Shown here in pieces: positions 43,875 through 54,405 of a DNA stretch of 64,000 bases (position 1 is the stretch's first letter; every line of letters begins with the position of its first letter). This stretch comes from Pontederia crassipes. Taxonomy: Eukaryota; Streptophyta; Magnoliopsida; Commelinales; Pontederiaceae. The notes beneath the pieces are model-generated. The model had not been told where the DNA came from. It made no database searches and saw only the letters and a program-made list of their open reading frames with translations. Made by a program: the position numbers and the translations under genes. The DNA is taken from assembly GCA_030549335.1 (NCBI GenBank), contig CM060188.1:65292696-65356695 (forward strand). Reading direction: 5' to 3'.

Positions 43875-46628
43875 TGATAGTGAAATTTAGGTGTTGAGTG
43901 ATAACTTGCTGATTTTTAAGTCAAAAGTCAAATTTTCCAATTTTTGTTTCAACTCCCTAACTCACTCTCTACTGCGGTGCACAGGTCAATTGTAGTGACC
44001 CTAAATGTCGTATCCACAGTGATTTGAAATTCTAGACTACCTAAAAACAATTTAGACTAATCCTATTTAAAGTGGCAAAAATAGATTTTTAAAGGAATGA
44101 AAACAGATTTTTCTATGAAATACAGAATGATAACTTCTTTTGGGGTGTTGGGAATTTATCAAAACTGAATTATAAATGCTAATCTATAGACTAAAAAGGT
44201 TTAACTATCAATGAGGAAGGTTCTCCTAGGAGTTGGGGTTCACTAAATTAATTATGGATGGATTGGATCAATTTATCATTAGAAATTCAATTCTAATTTA
44301 ACCATTAATATAGATGCTCTCACAGCTCAATTGGTCTTTAACTAAGCAACATATTATCATATAATTGTTAGTTAGGTTCAATCAGAAGAGGATCCTCACT
44401 GAATATCAAGTTATCATTGGGCTCAAAAGAAAGTTCAATGCTGATTTTTTACAATTCAAGAAAATCTGCAGTGATAACTTGATGGATGCAACCACAAATT
44501 AATAAAATCACTTCAATTAGCTAAACAAGAATTAAATCTATCCAATATTAGTGCTTATGCTCCTTGGTTCATCTCTGAATTTCAAGGGGATTGGAATTCA
44601 ACCTCTCGGCTGCAAATTAAGAATGGAATCCACACAAACACTAATTAATTGGAATTAAAAGGCATCAAATTTTTAATGGGAAATTCAGTGATTATCCAAT
44701 GCTCCTTGGGTCATCTCTGACTCTCAAGAATGGCCTTAAAACTATCTCTCAGTAGTGGATTAAAATGAGGCTTAACAATGGAAATCAGAATTTAATTAAA
44801 ATAAGAAAACAAAAATCAGCATTTCAGGAAAATTAGCAATGTAGATTGATGGAATTCAGGCTTGCCAAATGCCTCTTGACCCATCTCTGGACTGCAAGAG
44901 ATTCCTAGAATACACCTCTCAGTGATTTGAATGAAATAGGGATTAACAATTGGCAAGTCAGATTCCAAACAAAATCAGAAAATAGATTTCAGAATTAAAA
45001 CTCAGAAATCAGATTTTGGAAAAGACAGATTTGAATCCTGAATTGTCAAACATCTTGATTCATTTTTGAATAAGGTTAGGGCAAATATCAGCCTCTCAGC
45101 TATTCAATTAATCCAATCCTTAATGACAATCAGATCCAAAAGCCCAGGAAATCAGATTCTGAAATTCAGGAATTTCAGATTCAAAATCAGACTTAAAGTA
45201 ATGTTGAGAATAGATTTGAATCATGGAATGCCCAAATATTCATAACTCATTTCTGAACAAGATTAGGATGAAGACCAACCTTTCAATTGCTCAATTAGTC
45301 AAGTCCAGAATGACAAGTAGATTCAAATAGTTCAGAAATCAGATAACCAAAAAAACCCAGAAATCAGAATTTTCAATTAATTTAGAATTCAGAACTTGAC
45401 ATGGTTTCCTAATTCATTTCTGAACTAGGGATAGATCAAATGATAACTTCTCAGTTATAGATTACAATATGATCTACACAATGGCAAGAAATCAGCAGCA
45501 GCTCCTCCCTTCCTTGCTCCAAACCCTTGCTCAAACCCTCAATGTCCAGCCCCCCTTCTCTCCTCCAGAAATTCCCTCTTTTATATCACTCATGTCTACC
45601 CTTGGATCAGCATCAGAATGTTCTTTATCCTTTGATTTCAGCCACCTGTCCACCCCTCTGAAATTCCAATTGCTGCAGGTACCTTTGTGCAAGAAAAAGT
45701 AGATGGTCCCCCCCCTACTTTTTCCACTTTTTGGCCACCTTTTCTCCCTGCTACAAAACCCAAACAACAAGCATCAAAGCCTTTGAATGATATTTTGACA
45801 AATAAAGATTAGGATAATGCTGGTAACTAGTTCAAATATCAGATGGGATTATGTGTTGTGCAGGAATGAAAACTTATATCGATATAAATGAATTTAAGGG
45901 CCCGAAATGATAACTTTAAGGAAATCTTGGAAAATGTACTAATATGGGTGGTTCAAAGCATTTTAGGCATCAAATGGATTAGAGTGACAAGTGAGTGAGG
46001 TCAGAAATCAAATATGAATGAGATTCCTAAGGAGTGATAACTTGGGTGACCAAAAACGATAATTTATATGACTTAAAAACGATAACTTGTGATAACTTGA
46101 GTTGTGGTTATCCAAATGTGATGAAATTTGACCAGCAATGAGTTAAAACAATAATAAGATGATTGCTTAAGGTCCCTGTGCAGAATTAATGGTTTTGTAT
46201 GTTGAAATGACAGAATTGCCCTTTAACGATAACTTGGCATTTGAAAAATGATAACTTGTTCAAATGGACTTAAAACTTTGCACAAGTTGAGATGTGACTA
46301 TCCAAATATGATTTATACATGATAATGATGGATTTAGGGCAAGAAAACTATTGAAAATTAGTTCACTCAAAATAATGATAACTTGACATATAGGAATGAT
46401 AACTTGTCCTCAAAATGATAACTTGTCATAGAATTTAAATATTAATGAATTTTGGAATTTCAAAATCTCTATGCACATGGAATTAAGTATGAAATGAGGA
46501 ATATCAACTAGTTATCAAATGTATGCATTCCAAGTATAATTGGCCCAAATATAGGCAAAAGTGGAACTCGATATGTATGAATTGCATCTAAAATGGGTTA
46601 GAAATATATAGTGATCAGCAAGTGATCA
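43875..46628 (-). repeat. Athila-like 3' LTR
   Basis: 2754 bp, colinear with 51433-54400 except that about 220 bp present at 53045-53270 are missing at about 45485. The missing segment ends in CAGCAGCAG-type repeats. Dense in TGATAACTTG words between 46020 and 46450. The ORF 45469-45702 lies in repeat-derived sequence. Confidence 0.93.
46020..46450. repeat. TGATAACTTG motif cluster in the 3' LTR
   Basis: About nine to ten copies of GATAACTTG or a one-base variant in roughly 420 bp, irregularly spaced 15-100 bp, both before and after short unrelated text. The same cluster is at about 53810-54200 in the other LTR, with further copies near both LTR starts. It is dispersed rather than a head-to-tail satellite. 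Confidence 0.85.
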
Positions 46629-46640
46629 AACTCCCCCAAG
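46629..46640 (-). other. Athila-like polypurine tract
   Basis: The minus strand reads GCTTGGGGGAGTT directly before TGATCACTTG of the 3' LTR. Confidence 0.85.
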
Positions 46641-48161
46641 CTTAGCCTTTTGCTTGTCCTCAACCAAAACATTCAGAAATTAAGGATGAATTTGAATTTA
46701 CCATCCACAAATGAATAGAAAGATCAGCTGAATAAGACCTAAATGAGTTTCCTACTTGGCTAACATTCCATCCCATTCTTTCCAATCCCAAATTCTAGCT
46801 GAGGAGTCACGAAGGTTAATGAAAATTTAAACCATGATAGAAGTACTAACATTAACTAAATTGGATTATAAGGATTGTCATCTTTACTAAAAAGTTTGAA
46901 ACATTAATCTCTTCATGAACAGACTTTTAATTTCTTAAATAGGGTTAACACCTGACTTTTATTCATGAGGATGCAATAAATAGGTTTGAACCTGATTTTT
47001 ATTCATGCTGGTCACAGGATAAAAATCTTGGCTTTATTCAGGAGAGGTTCCTTTTTGGAATTTTCATTCTCTTTATTCATGTATGCATGCAATGCAAAAT
47101 GCAACTTTTCATTTTCCTTTTTTCTTTCTTTTTCATTCTGTTCATGAAGTGAGCAATAGTTCAAACTCAAGTATAGGTTAGATCCTTAAATGCAAATAGT
47201 CAAGAATTCCTATTTAACATGACAGCAAGATCCTTGACTCCTTTCTAGACATCTTCTACTTTCCAATTAATCCATGAATGTAGCTAGTGTTAATCCATAG
47301 AAAAGAAAAATTTCAGCTGAAAATTCATTCAAATGCATCTGAATTTAAAACGCCAATTAAAGCAAGAAGGCTAATGGCCAAGTTGGCCACTTGGTATTGG
47401 AGTGCACCCACTGTCATAATGAAGTATCCTACCCATTTCAGAGTTAAAATGAATTCAGAATTGAGTTGGGTCCAAAAAATGATAACCGAGTGATGACTAG
47501 TGATAACTTATGATAACTTGCAAAACCCACTGATAACCTGTGTGAATTATGATATGAACATTAAAATCAATTGAAAACATAGTATAAAGGTTAGAAAAGC
47601 ACCAGGTTACCTCCCCCAAGCTTATTCTCAACACTGTCCCCAGGGTTGAAAATCAAAGGCAAGGGAGAGGGGTGGGTGGGAGTGAAATGCATGGAGTTGG
47701 CCATTTGAATCCTCTTGACATTTCATCCAGCATCTTTGGGTGGTCTAATCTTCAGTAGTTGCAACTAATCCTGCAGAGAAACAAAAGATATCAGTGGAAT
47801 GGCAGATTTGCAACTAATCAAATTTTGGAGTGCAGAATTCAACATTGCATTGGGAATTTCTGAAATTCACTGAAATTGGGCTATAGCAGATTTGGATAAC
47901 TGACATGAATGTAAATTCAGATGATGATATGATCAATGAAGCATAATGAGAAAGATATTATCAGTTATCATTAAGTTTTCAGTGTAAAAATCAGAAATAG
48001 GGGTAAGGGTACTCTCTGAATTTTAGACTTGTGAATTGAACTTGTTCCTCATCACTTATTCCTGCAAAAACAGAAAGATTAGGTAGATAATGACTTGGGT
48101 TACCTCCCAAGAAGTGCCTTTCTTTAATGTCTTTGGCTAGACATTGTTACAACTCTTGATG
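46641..48161 (-). other. Athila-like 3' noncoding interior
   Basis: 1.5 kb without a supported ORF between the truncated pol and the purine tract. It includes the inverted repeat CTTGGGTTACCTCCCAAG at 48094-48111, part of a conserved CTTCTTGGGAGGTAACCCAAG-type phrase found after pol in many plant gypsy elements. No env-like frame is visible here. Confidence 0.6.
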
Positions 48162-49586
48162 TCAAGGAAGTTTGCATAGTATGATATGATCAAGTAGAGA
48201 TCTCAATTTGTGGACAGCTTCACTAATCAAGTATGGATCTCTTAATTTGCCAATGATTGACCTTTGCTTCTCAGCTTGATTTTCTCCTCCATTGTACAAA
48301 AAAATTCCTAACTTCTCATCCCAAAAATCCTGATGTATGATATATGAATCCCCTGGACTAGGAGGAGGTTTCAGCTCAACAGGGCAGACCCATTCACTAT
48401 CTGAAATAGAATGTATGATCCCAACATTCAGCAACTTTAATACTTCCTTCTTGATCACTTCCTTCATGGTTGGATTGAGTCTCCTTTGACATTCAATGAA
48501 GGGCTTGTAGCTGTCCTCCATAGGGATCCTATGCATGCAAGTTGAGGGATTAATACCCTTGATATCATCAATAGAATAGCCTATTACCTCCTTGTACAGC
48601 CTTAGTTTTTTCAACAACTCTTCAACTTGATCCTTTGGCAAATTTACATTAATGAAAACAGGGAATGTTGAATTCTCTCTCAAGAATTCATACTTCAGGT
48701 TGTTGGGGAGAGGCTTGAGCTCCAATTTGGAAGAATTGGCTTGAGTTGAGTTGAATTGAGTTTCAGCAGTGATAGCTTCCTGTAGTTGGTGCTGATTTTC
48801 TGAAATTTTCACTGATTTGGATAAATTCAATGTTGATTTGTATGCTTCAGCCTTTGGATCCTCTAATTCATTCAAATGATCAAACATTAGGCACCTTTTC
48901 ACTGGATCTTCAATGGGAATTATGACAGAAACTTGCTGAACAACTTGATCTAGCTGTCCCTCCTCAAAATCATTTTTCTGAAAATTTGGTCTACTGATAA
49001 CCTGTGCCAAATTAAATTCTATCTTCTCCTCCTCAATTTGGAAGGTCAATCTGCCCTCCTTGACATCAATTACGGCCCCATCAGTGGCTAAAAAGGGTCT
49101 CCCAAGAAGAATGGGGGTATTCAAGTCCTCATCCATGTCAAGTACCACAAAATCTACTAGTATGTAAAATTTGCCAAATTTGAGGGGTATGTCCTCAATG
49201 ATTACATGTGGGTACTTGATGGATTTGTCTGCCAGCTGTAGAGACATATTTGTAGGCTTCAAATCTCCAACTTCAAGCTTCCTACAAAGTGAAAGAGGTA
49301 TGACACTCACTGATGCACCCAAATCACATATTGCCCTTTGAATCTTCCTATTTCCAATTTCACAAGTTATGGAGAAGCTTCCTGGATCTTTCAACTTGGG
49401 TGGCAATTTATTTTGGATGATTGCAGAGGCTTCCTCAGTCAAGGTAATAGTTTCATGCTCCATAATCCTCCTTTTCTTGGTTAAGATTTCTTTCAAAAAC
49501 TTTGCATAGGAGGGCATCTCCTGAATTGCCTCCACAAATGGCACATTGATATTTAACTTCTTCAGAATTTCAATGAACCTTCCATA
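48162..49586 (-). CDS. Athila-like protease and start of reverse transcriptase, truncated pol
   Basis: Open from the TAG at 49587 downward for 475 codons. QEMPSYAKFLKEILTKKRRI leads in. The retropepsin motif AICDLGASVSVIPLSLCRKL has the catalytic Asp in the Asp-Leu-Gly-Ala-Ser form used by the Athila group, with flap/late motif TPILLGRPFLATDGAVIDVK. A connector then reaches the RT N-terminus: CMHRIPMEDSYKPFIECQRR and LKLLNVGIIHSISDSEWVCP. After VELKPPPSPG the sequence leaves the RT consensus and ends about 75 codons later, so RT palm, RNase H and integrase are deleted. Same frame as gag. Confidence 0.9.
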   Translation of the reverse strand, partial: YGRFIEILKKLNINVPFVEAIQEMPSYAKFLKEILTKKRRIMEHETITLTEEASAIIQNKLPPKLKDPGSFSITCEIGNRKIQRAICDLGASVSVIPLSLCRKLEVGDLKPTNMSLQLADKSIKYPHVIIEDIPLKFGKFYILVDFVVLDMDEDLNTPILLGRPFLATDGAVIDVKEGRLTFQIEEEKIEFNLAQVISRPNFQKNDFEEGQLDQVVQQVSVIIPIEDPVKRCLMFDHLNELEDPKAEAYKSTLNLSKSVKISENQHQLQEAITAETQFNSTQANSSKLELKPLPNNLKYEFLRENSTFPVFINVNLPKDQVEELLKKLRLYKEVIGYSIDDIKGINPSTCMHRIPMEDSYKPFIECQRRLNPTMKEVIKKEVLKLLNVGIIHSISDSEWVCPVELKPPPSPGDSYIIHQDFWDEKLGIFLYNGGENQAEKQRSIIGKLRDPYLISEAVHKLRSLLDHIILCKLP

Positions 49587-50597
49587 CTATTGATCCTGCC
49601 TTGCCTTGATTAATCTTTGAGGGAAAGGTACCCTATCAAAGATCTTGGTCCTGACTTCATTTTGAGGGCCTTTGTTCTGATTTTCTCCCACAAGTTCAGC
49701 TGGTTCTTCAGCAGCTTTAGACTTTGGATTCACTTGGGCTAGATTGTCCTCTACTTTCTTCATTGGTTCTTCAACAATCTTTCCACTTCTGAGCTGCACA
49801 GCATGGACTTGTTCCTTGGGGTTCAATTTTGGTTGTCCAGGAAAGAATATAGGGGGTCTTGCTGAAGTGCTAACCTGCTGAGCAACTTGATTCTCAATGA
49901 TATTAAGTCTAGAATTCATTTGCAGAATTGCCTCCTCCTGATTGCCTTGTTTCTTCAGAATTTGTTGCAGCATCTCATCTATTTTTGAAAATTGAGAAGG
50001 TTGAGTTGGTGGTGGTTGCTCAAAAGGAGGTCTTTGCACTTGAACACCTTGGGACTGATTTGGATATGGAAATTGTTGGTTTCTGGGCAAAATCCTTGGC
50101 TGCCAACTAGGATTCTGCATGGGAGCTCCTTGATAGTTGTTGCCCTTGTAAGAAAGGTATGGATGATTCCTGTTTTCTAGAGTGTAGAATTCAGCAGGAG
50201 GTTTAATTCCATAATTTTCCACAGCATTGATTTGATCCACTGTTTGCTCCACTTGTTGCATAATCAAATTGCAATTTTCTGACACATGGCCTTGATTCCC
50301 ACATACACAGCACCTTGTTTCAGGATTAGAGGCCCTATTGCCATTGGGAGTCAAGTTCAATCTCTCCAAAGTCTTGTACAGCATCTCTTCAAATTGGGAT
50401 GACAATTGGTTCACTGAATTATCCATAGGAGGCCTTCTGGTCCTATCATATGTGAGGAAGTGATGGTTCTTTGCAATGTTCTCTATCAGTTGGTAAGCCT
50501 CATCTATATTTTTGGATGCAAAGATACCTCCTGTTGTAGTGTCCAAGGCCACCTTGCTAGGGTAGTTCAATCCCTTATGAAAATAGTTGACTAATTG
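49587..50597 (-). CDS. Athila-like gag C-terminal half with zinc knuckle
   Basis: The frame runs between two in-frame stops (TGA at 50598-50600 and TAG at 49587-49589). It starts in the capsid C-terminus with ALDTTTGGIFASKNIDEAYQ and LIENIAKNHH, the Athila/Tat D-A-GG-----T--EA-ELIE-MA block. It then has the CCHC knuckle CCVCGNQGHVSENC, a Pro/Gln-rich stretch (PPFEQPPPTQPSQFSKIDEM) and a basic region leading to protease. The lead-in to the ORF's ATG at 50570 is coding-like from 50597, so the whole is continuous gag with the ORF above. Confidence 0.88.
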   Translation of the reverse strand, partial: QLVNYFHKGLNYPSKVALDTTTGGIFASKNIDEAYQLIENIAKNHHFLTYDRTRRPPMDNSVNQLSSQFEEMLYKTLERLNLTPNGNRASNPETRCCVCGNQGHVSENCNLIMQQVEQTVDQINAVENYGIKPPAEFYTLENRNHPYLSYKGNNYQGAPMQNPSWQPRILPRNQQFPYPNQSQGVQVQRPPFEQPPPTQPSQFSKIDEMLQQILKKQGNQEEAILQMNSRLNIIENQVAQQVSTSARPPIFFPGQPKLNPKEQVHAVQLRSGKIVEEPMKKVEDNLAQVNPKSKAAEEPAELVGENQNKGPQNEVRTKIFDRVPFPQRLIKARQDQ

Positions 50598-51272
50598 TCA
50601 CTTTTTAAATCCATGGTGGGGACAAGCCCTTAATAACCCTTGAAGCCTTTGCCATGCCTCACAAATGTTTTCTTGGTCCAACTGATAGAACCTCACTATT
50701 TGATCCCTGAAGTTATCAGTTTTTGAAGGAGGAAAGAATTCTGAAAGGAACAATTGAACAATTGATTCCCAAGTGGCTACCTCTTCAGGATTCAATCCTT
50801 TATACCATGTCTTGGCCTTGTCCTTGAGTGAGAAGGGAAACAATCTCATATATACTGCATTCATGGGAATATTATTGAAGTTCACAGTGCTACATATCTC
50901 CTTGAAATTATCCAAATGATAAGCTGGATCTTCAACCCCAAGTCCAGAAAACTGACTTAGCCTAATCATAGAAATCAAGGCTGGATTAACTTCAAAGTTT
51001 GCCATAGGTGCTAAGGCTCCTCCCCCTGGTTGATTCCTTGCATTTCTTGGTGAATAACAATCCTTAAGAGTTCTAGGAGCTGCCATATTCTGATTCACAC
51101 CTCTTTCCATTTCAGGGTTGTGTGCCTCTTCCCCAAAAATCCTTCTTCTAGCCTCTTCTCTTTGGATTCTTCTTCTTCTGTTAAAGGCTCTCTCTGGTTC
51201 AGGTTCTGATAGGTATAGATCCTCTTGATGGTCCAAGTCCTGCATAAAGAGATTCAGAAGTATGAAATTCAA
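50598..51272 (-). CDS. Athila-like gag N-terminal half (matrix/capsid)
   Basis: 224 codons from an ATG about 135 bp inside the primer site. An Arg/Glu-rich N-terminus (ERAFNRRRRIQREEARRRIF) precedes the retrotransposon gag domain: SMIRLSQFSGLGVEDPAYHL, FPFSLKDKAKTWYKGLNPEE, WESIVQLFLSEFFPPSKTDN and QENICEAWQRLQGLLRACPH. The TGA stop falls where this family usually has a Trp codon (one-base change), and the frame continues past it without a shift. Confidence 0.9.
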   Translation of the reverse strand: MNFILLNLFMQDLDHQEDLYLSEPEPERAFNRRRRIQREEARRRIFGEEAHNPEMERGVNQNMAAPRTLKDCYSPRNARNQPGGGALAPMANFEVNPALISMIRLSQFSGLGVEDPAYHLDNFKEICSTVNFNNIPMNAVYMRLFPFSLKDKAKTWYKGLNPEEVATWESIVQLFLSEFFPPSKTDNFRDQIVRFYQLDQENICEAWQRLQGLLRACPHHGFKK

Positions 51273-51408
51273 GAAAGAAATGAAAACTAGACAAAAATGA
51301 AAAGTAAGAAATGATAACTTGCAAAAATTAAAAATTGGCCTAACAAATAAACTAAAAACTAATCTAAAACTAATCTAAACTATCTAAGTTAGCCTAATTG
51401 ACCTCAAA

Positions 51409-51426
51409 TCCCTGGCAACGGCACCA
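51409..51426 (-). other. Athila-like primer binding site
   Basis: The minus strand reads TGGTGCCGTTGCCAGGGA, close to the TGGCGCCGTTGCCGGGGA tRNA-Asp complement used by Athila/Tat elements, six bases after the 5' LTR. Confidence 0.9.
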
Positions 51427-51432
51427 AAAACT

Positions 51433-54400
51433 TGATAGTGAAATTTAGGTGTTGAGTGATAACTTGCTGATTTTTAAGTCAAAAGTCAATTTTTCCAATT
51501 TTTGTTTCAACTCCCTAACTCACTCTCTACTGCAGTGCACAGGTCAATTGTAGTAACCCTAAATGTCATATCCACAGTGATTTGAAGTTCTAGACTACCT
51601 AAAAACAATTTAGACTAATCCTATTTAAAGTGGAAAAAACATATTTTTAAAGGACTGAAAACAGATTTTTCTATGAAATGCAGAATGATAACTTCTTTTG
51701 GGGTCTTGGGAATTTATCAAAACTGAATTATAAATGCTAATCTATAGACTAAAAAGGTTTAAGTATCAATGAGGAAGGTTCTCCTAGGAGTTGGGGTTCA
51801 TCTAAATTAATTATGGATGGATTGGATCAAGTTATCATTAGAAATTAAATTCTGATTTAACCGTTAATATAGCTGCTCTCACAGCTCAATTGGTCTTTAA
51901 CTAAGCAACATATTATCATACAATTGTTAGTTAGGTTGAATCAGAAGAGGATCCTCACTGAAAATCAAGTTATCATTGGGCTCAAAAGAAAGTTCAATGC
52001 TGATTTTTTACAATTCAAGAAAATCTGCAGTGATAACTTGATGGATGCAACCACAAATTAATAAAATCACTTCAATTAGCTAAACAAGAATGAAATCTAT
52101 CCAATATTAGTGCTTATGCTCCTTGGTTCATCTCTGAATTTCAAGGGGATTGTAATTCAACCTCTCGGCTACAAATTAAGAATGGAATCCACACAAACAC
52201 TAATTAATTGGAATTAAAAGGCATCAAATTTTTAATGGGAAATTCAGTGATTATCCAATGCTCCTTGGGTCATCTCTGACTCTCAAGAATGGCCTTAAAA
52301 CTACCTCTCAGTAGTGGATTAAAATGAGGCTTAACAATGAAAATCAGAATTTAATTAAAATAAGAAAACAAAAATCAGCATTTCAGGAAAATCAGCAATG
52401 TAGATTAATGGAATTCAGACTTGCCAAATGCCTCTTGACCCATCTCTGGACTGCAAGAGATTCCTAGAATACACCTCTCAGTGATTTGAATGAAATAGGG
52501 ATTAACAATTGGCAAGTCAGATTCCAAACAAAATCAGAAAATAGATTTCAGAATTAAAACTCAGAAATCATATTTTGGAAAAGACAGATTTGAATCCTGA
52601 ATTGTCAAACATCTTGATTCATTTTTGAATAAGATTAGGGCAAATATCAGCCTCTCAGCTATTCAATTAATCCAATCCTTAATGACAATCAGATCCAAAA
52701 GCCCAGGAAATTAGATTCTGAAATTCAGGAATTTCAGATTCAAAATCAGACTTAAAGTAATGTTGATAATAGATTTGAATCATGGAATGCCCAAATATTC
52801 ATAACTCATTTCTAAACAAGATTAGGATGAAGACCAACCTTTCAATTGCTCAATTAGTCAAGTCTAGAATGACAAGTAGATTCAAATAGTTCAGAAATCA
52901 GATAACCAGAAAAACCCAGAAATCAGAATTTTCAATTAATTTAGAATTCAGAACTTGACATTGTTTCCTAATTCATTTCTGAACTAGGGATAGATCAAAT
53001 GATAACTTCTCAGTTATAGATTACAATATGATCTACACAATGGCAAGAAACGAGCTGAATTCTGAAAATCAGAAATGATTTCAATGCAGGAAATTAATTC
53101 AATCCATATCCATCCATAACCTAGATTACTACCCTATCCTAGGAGAAATGGAGTTTAGCTCCTCATATTTACAAGGCTTGAGATCAAATGGAATGAGAAA
53201 TAGATACAAATCATTGTTCTTTGAAGCTTCTCGGCCAGCAGCAGCAAGTCCAGCAGCAGCAGCCTTCAGCAGCAGCTCCTCCCTTCCTTGCTCCAAACCC
53301 TTGCTCAAACCCTCAATGTCCAGCCCCCCTTCTCTCCTCCAGAAATTCCCTCTTTTATATCACTCATGTCCACCCTTGGATCAGCATCAGAATGTTCTTT
53401 ATCCTTTGATTTCAGCCACCTGTCCACCTCTCTGAAATTCCAGCTGCTGCAGATACCTTTGTGCAGGAAAAAGTAGATGGCCCCCCCTACTTTTTCCACT
53501 TTTTGGCCACCTTTTCTCCCTACTACAAAACCCAAACAGCAAGCATCAAAGCCTTTGAATGATATTTTGACAAATAAAGATTAGGATAATGCTGGTAACT
53601 AGTTCAAATATCAGATGGGATTATGTGTTGTGCAGGAATGAAAACTTATATCGATATAAATGAATTTAAGGGCCCGAAATGATAACTTTAAGGAAATCTT
53701 GGAAAATGTCCTAATATGGGTGGTTCAAAGCATTTCAAGAATCAAATGGATTAGAGTGACAAGTGAGTGAGGTCAGAAATCAAATATGAATGAGATTCCT
53801 AAGGAGTGATAACTTGGGTGCCCAAAAATGATAACTTATATGTCTTAAAAATGATAACTTGTGATAACTTGAGTTGTGGTTATCCAAATGTGATGAAATT
53901 TGACCAGCAATGAGTTAAAACAACAATAAGATGATTGCTTAAGGCCCCTGTGCAGAATTAATGGTTTTGCATGTTGAAATGATAGAATTGCCCTTTAACG
54001 ATAACTTGGCACTTGAAAAAAGATAACTTGTTCAAATGGACTTAAAACTTTGCACAAGTTGAGATGTGACTATCCAAATATGATTTATACATGATAATGA
54101 TGGATTTAGGGCAAGAAAACCATTGAAAATCAGTTCACTCAAAATAATGATAACTTGACATATAGGAATGATAACTTGTCCTCAAAATGATAACTTGGCA
54201 TAGAATTTAAATATTAATGGATTTTGGCATTTCAGAACCTCTATGGACATGGAATTAAATATGAATGAGGAATATCAACTAGTTATCACAATGTATGCAT
54301 TCCAAGTATAATTGACCCAAATATAGACAAAAGTGGAACTCGATATGTATGAATTGCATCTAAAATGGGTTAGAAATATATAGTGATCAGTAAGTGATCA
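51433..54400 (-). repeat. Athila-like 5' LTR
   Basis: 2968 bp, TGATAG...GTGATCA on the plus strand, followed by the GAGTT duplication. It contains the CAG-repeat segment (53225-53275) absent from the 3' LTR. The ORFs at 53148-53535 are LTR sequence in both orientations, not genes. Confidence 0.93.
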
Positions 54401-54405
54401 GAGTT

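Larger units (their letters stand above)
43875..54400 (-). mobile_element. Athila-like Ty3/gypsy retrotransposon, internally deleted
   Basis: Two long LTRs (43875-46628 and 51433-54400) with TGATAG...GTGATCA ends, bordered by GAGTT at 43870-43874 and 54401-54405. The primer site matches tRNA-Asp, the purine tract is present, and gag and protease are on the minus strand. LTR identity is about 97% over the first ~165 bp by eye. After protease only the first part of reverse transcriptase remains; the rest of RT, RNase H and integrase is missing. Gag-protease is one frame with two stop codons. This is the youngest large element in the window; mobility would depend on relatives. Confidence 0.93.

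Noticed and set aside
45469-45770. Short ORFs repeated at 53148-53535
   Set aside because: They lie in both LTRs of the same retrotransposon and are noncoding LTR sequence.
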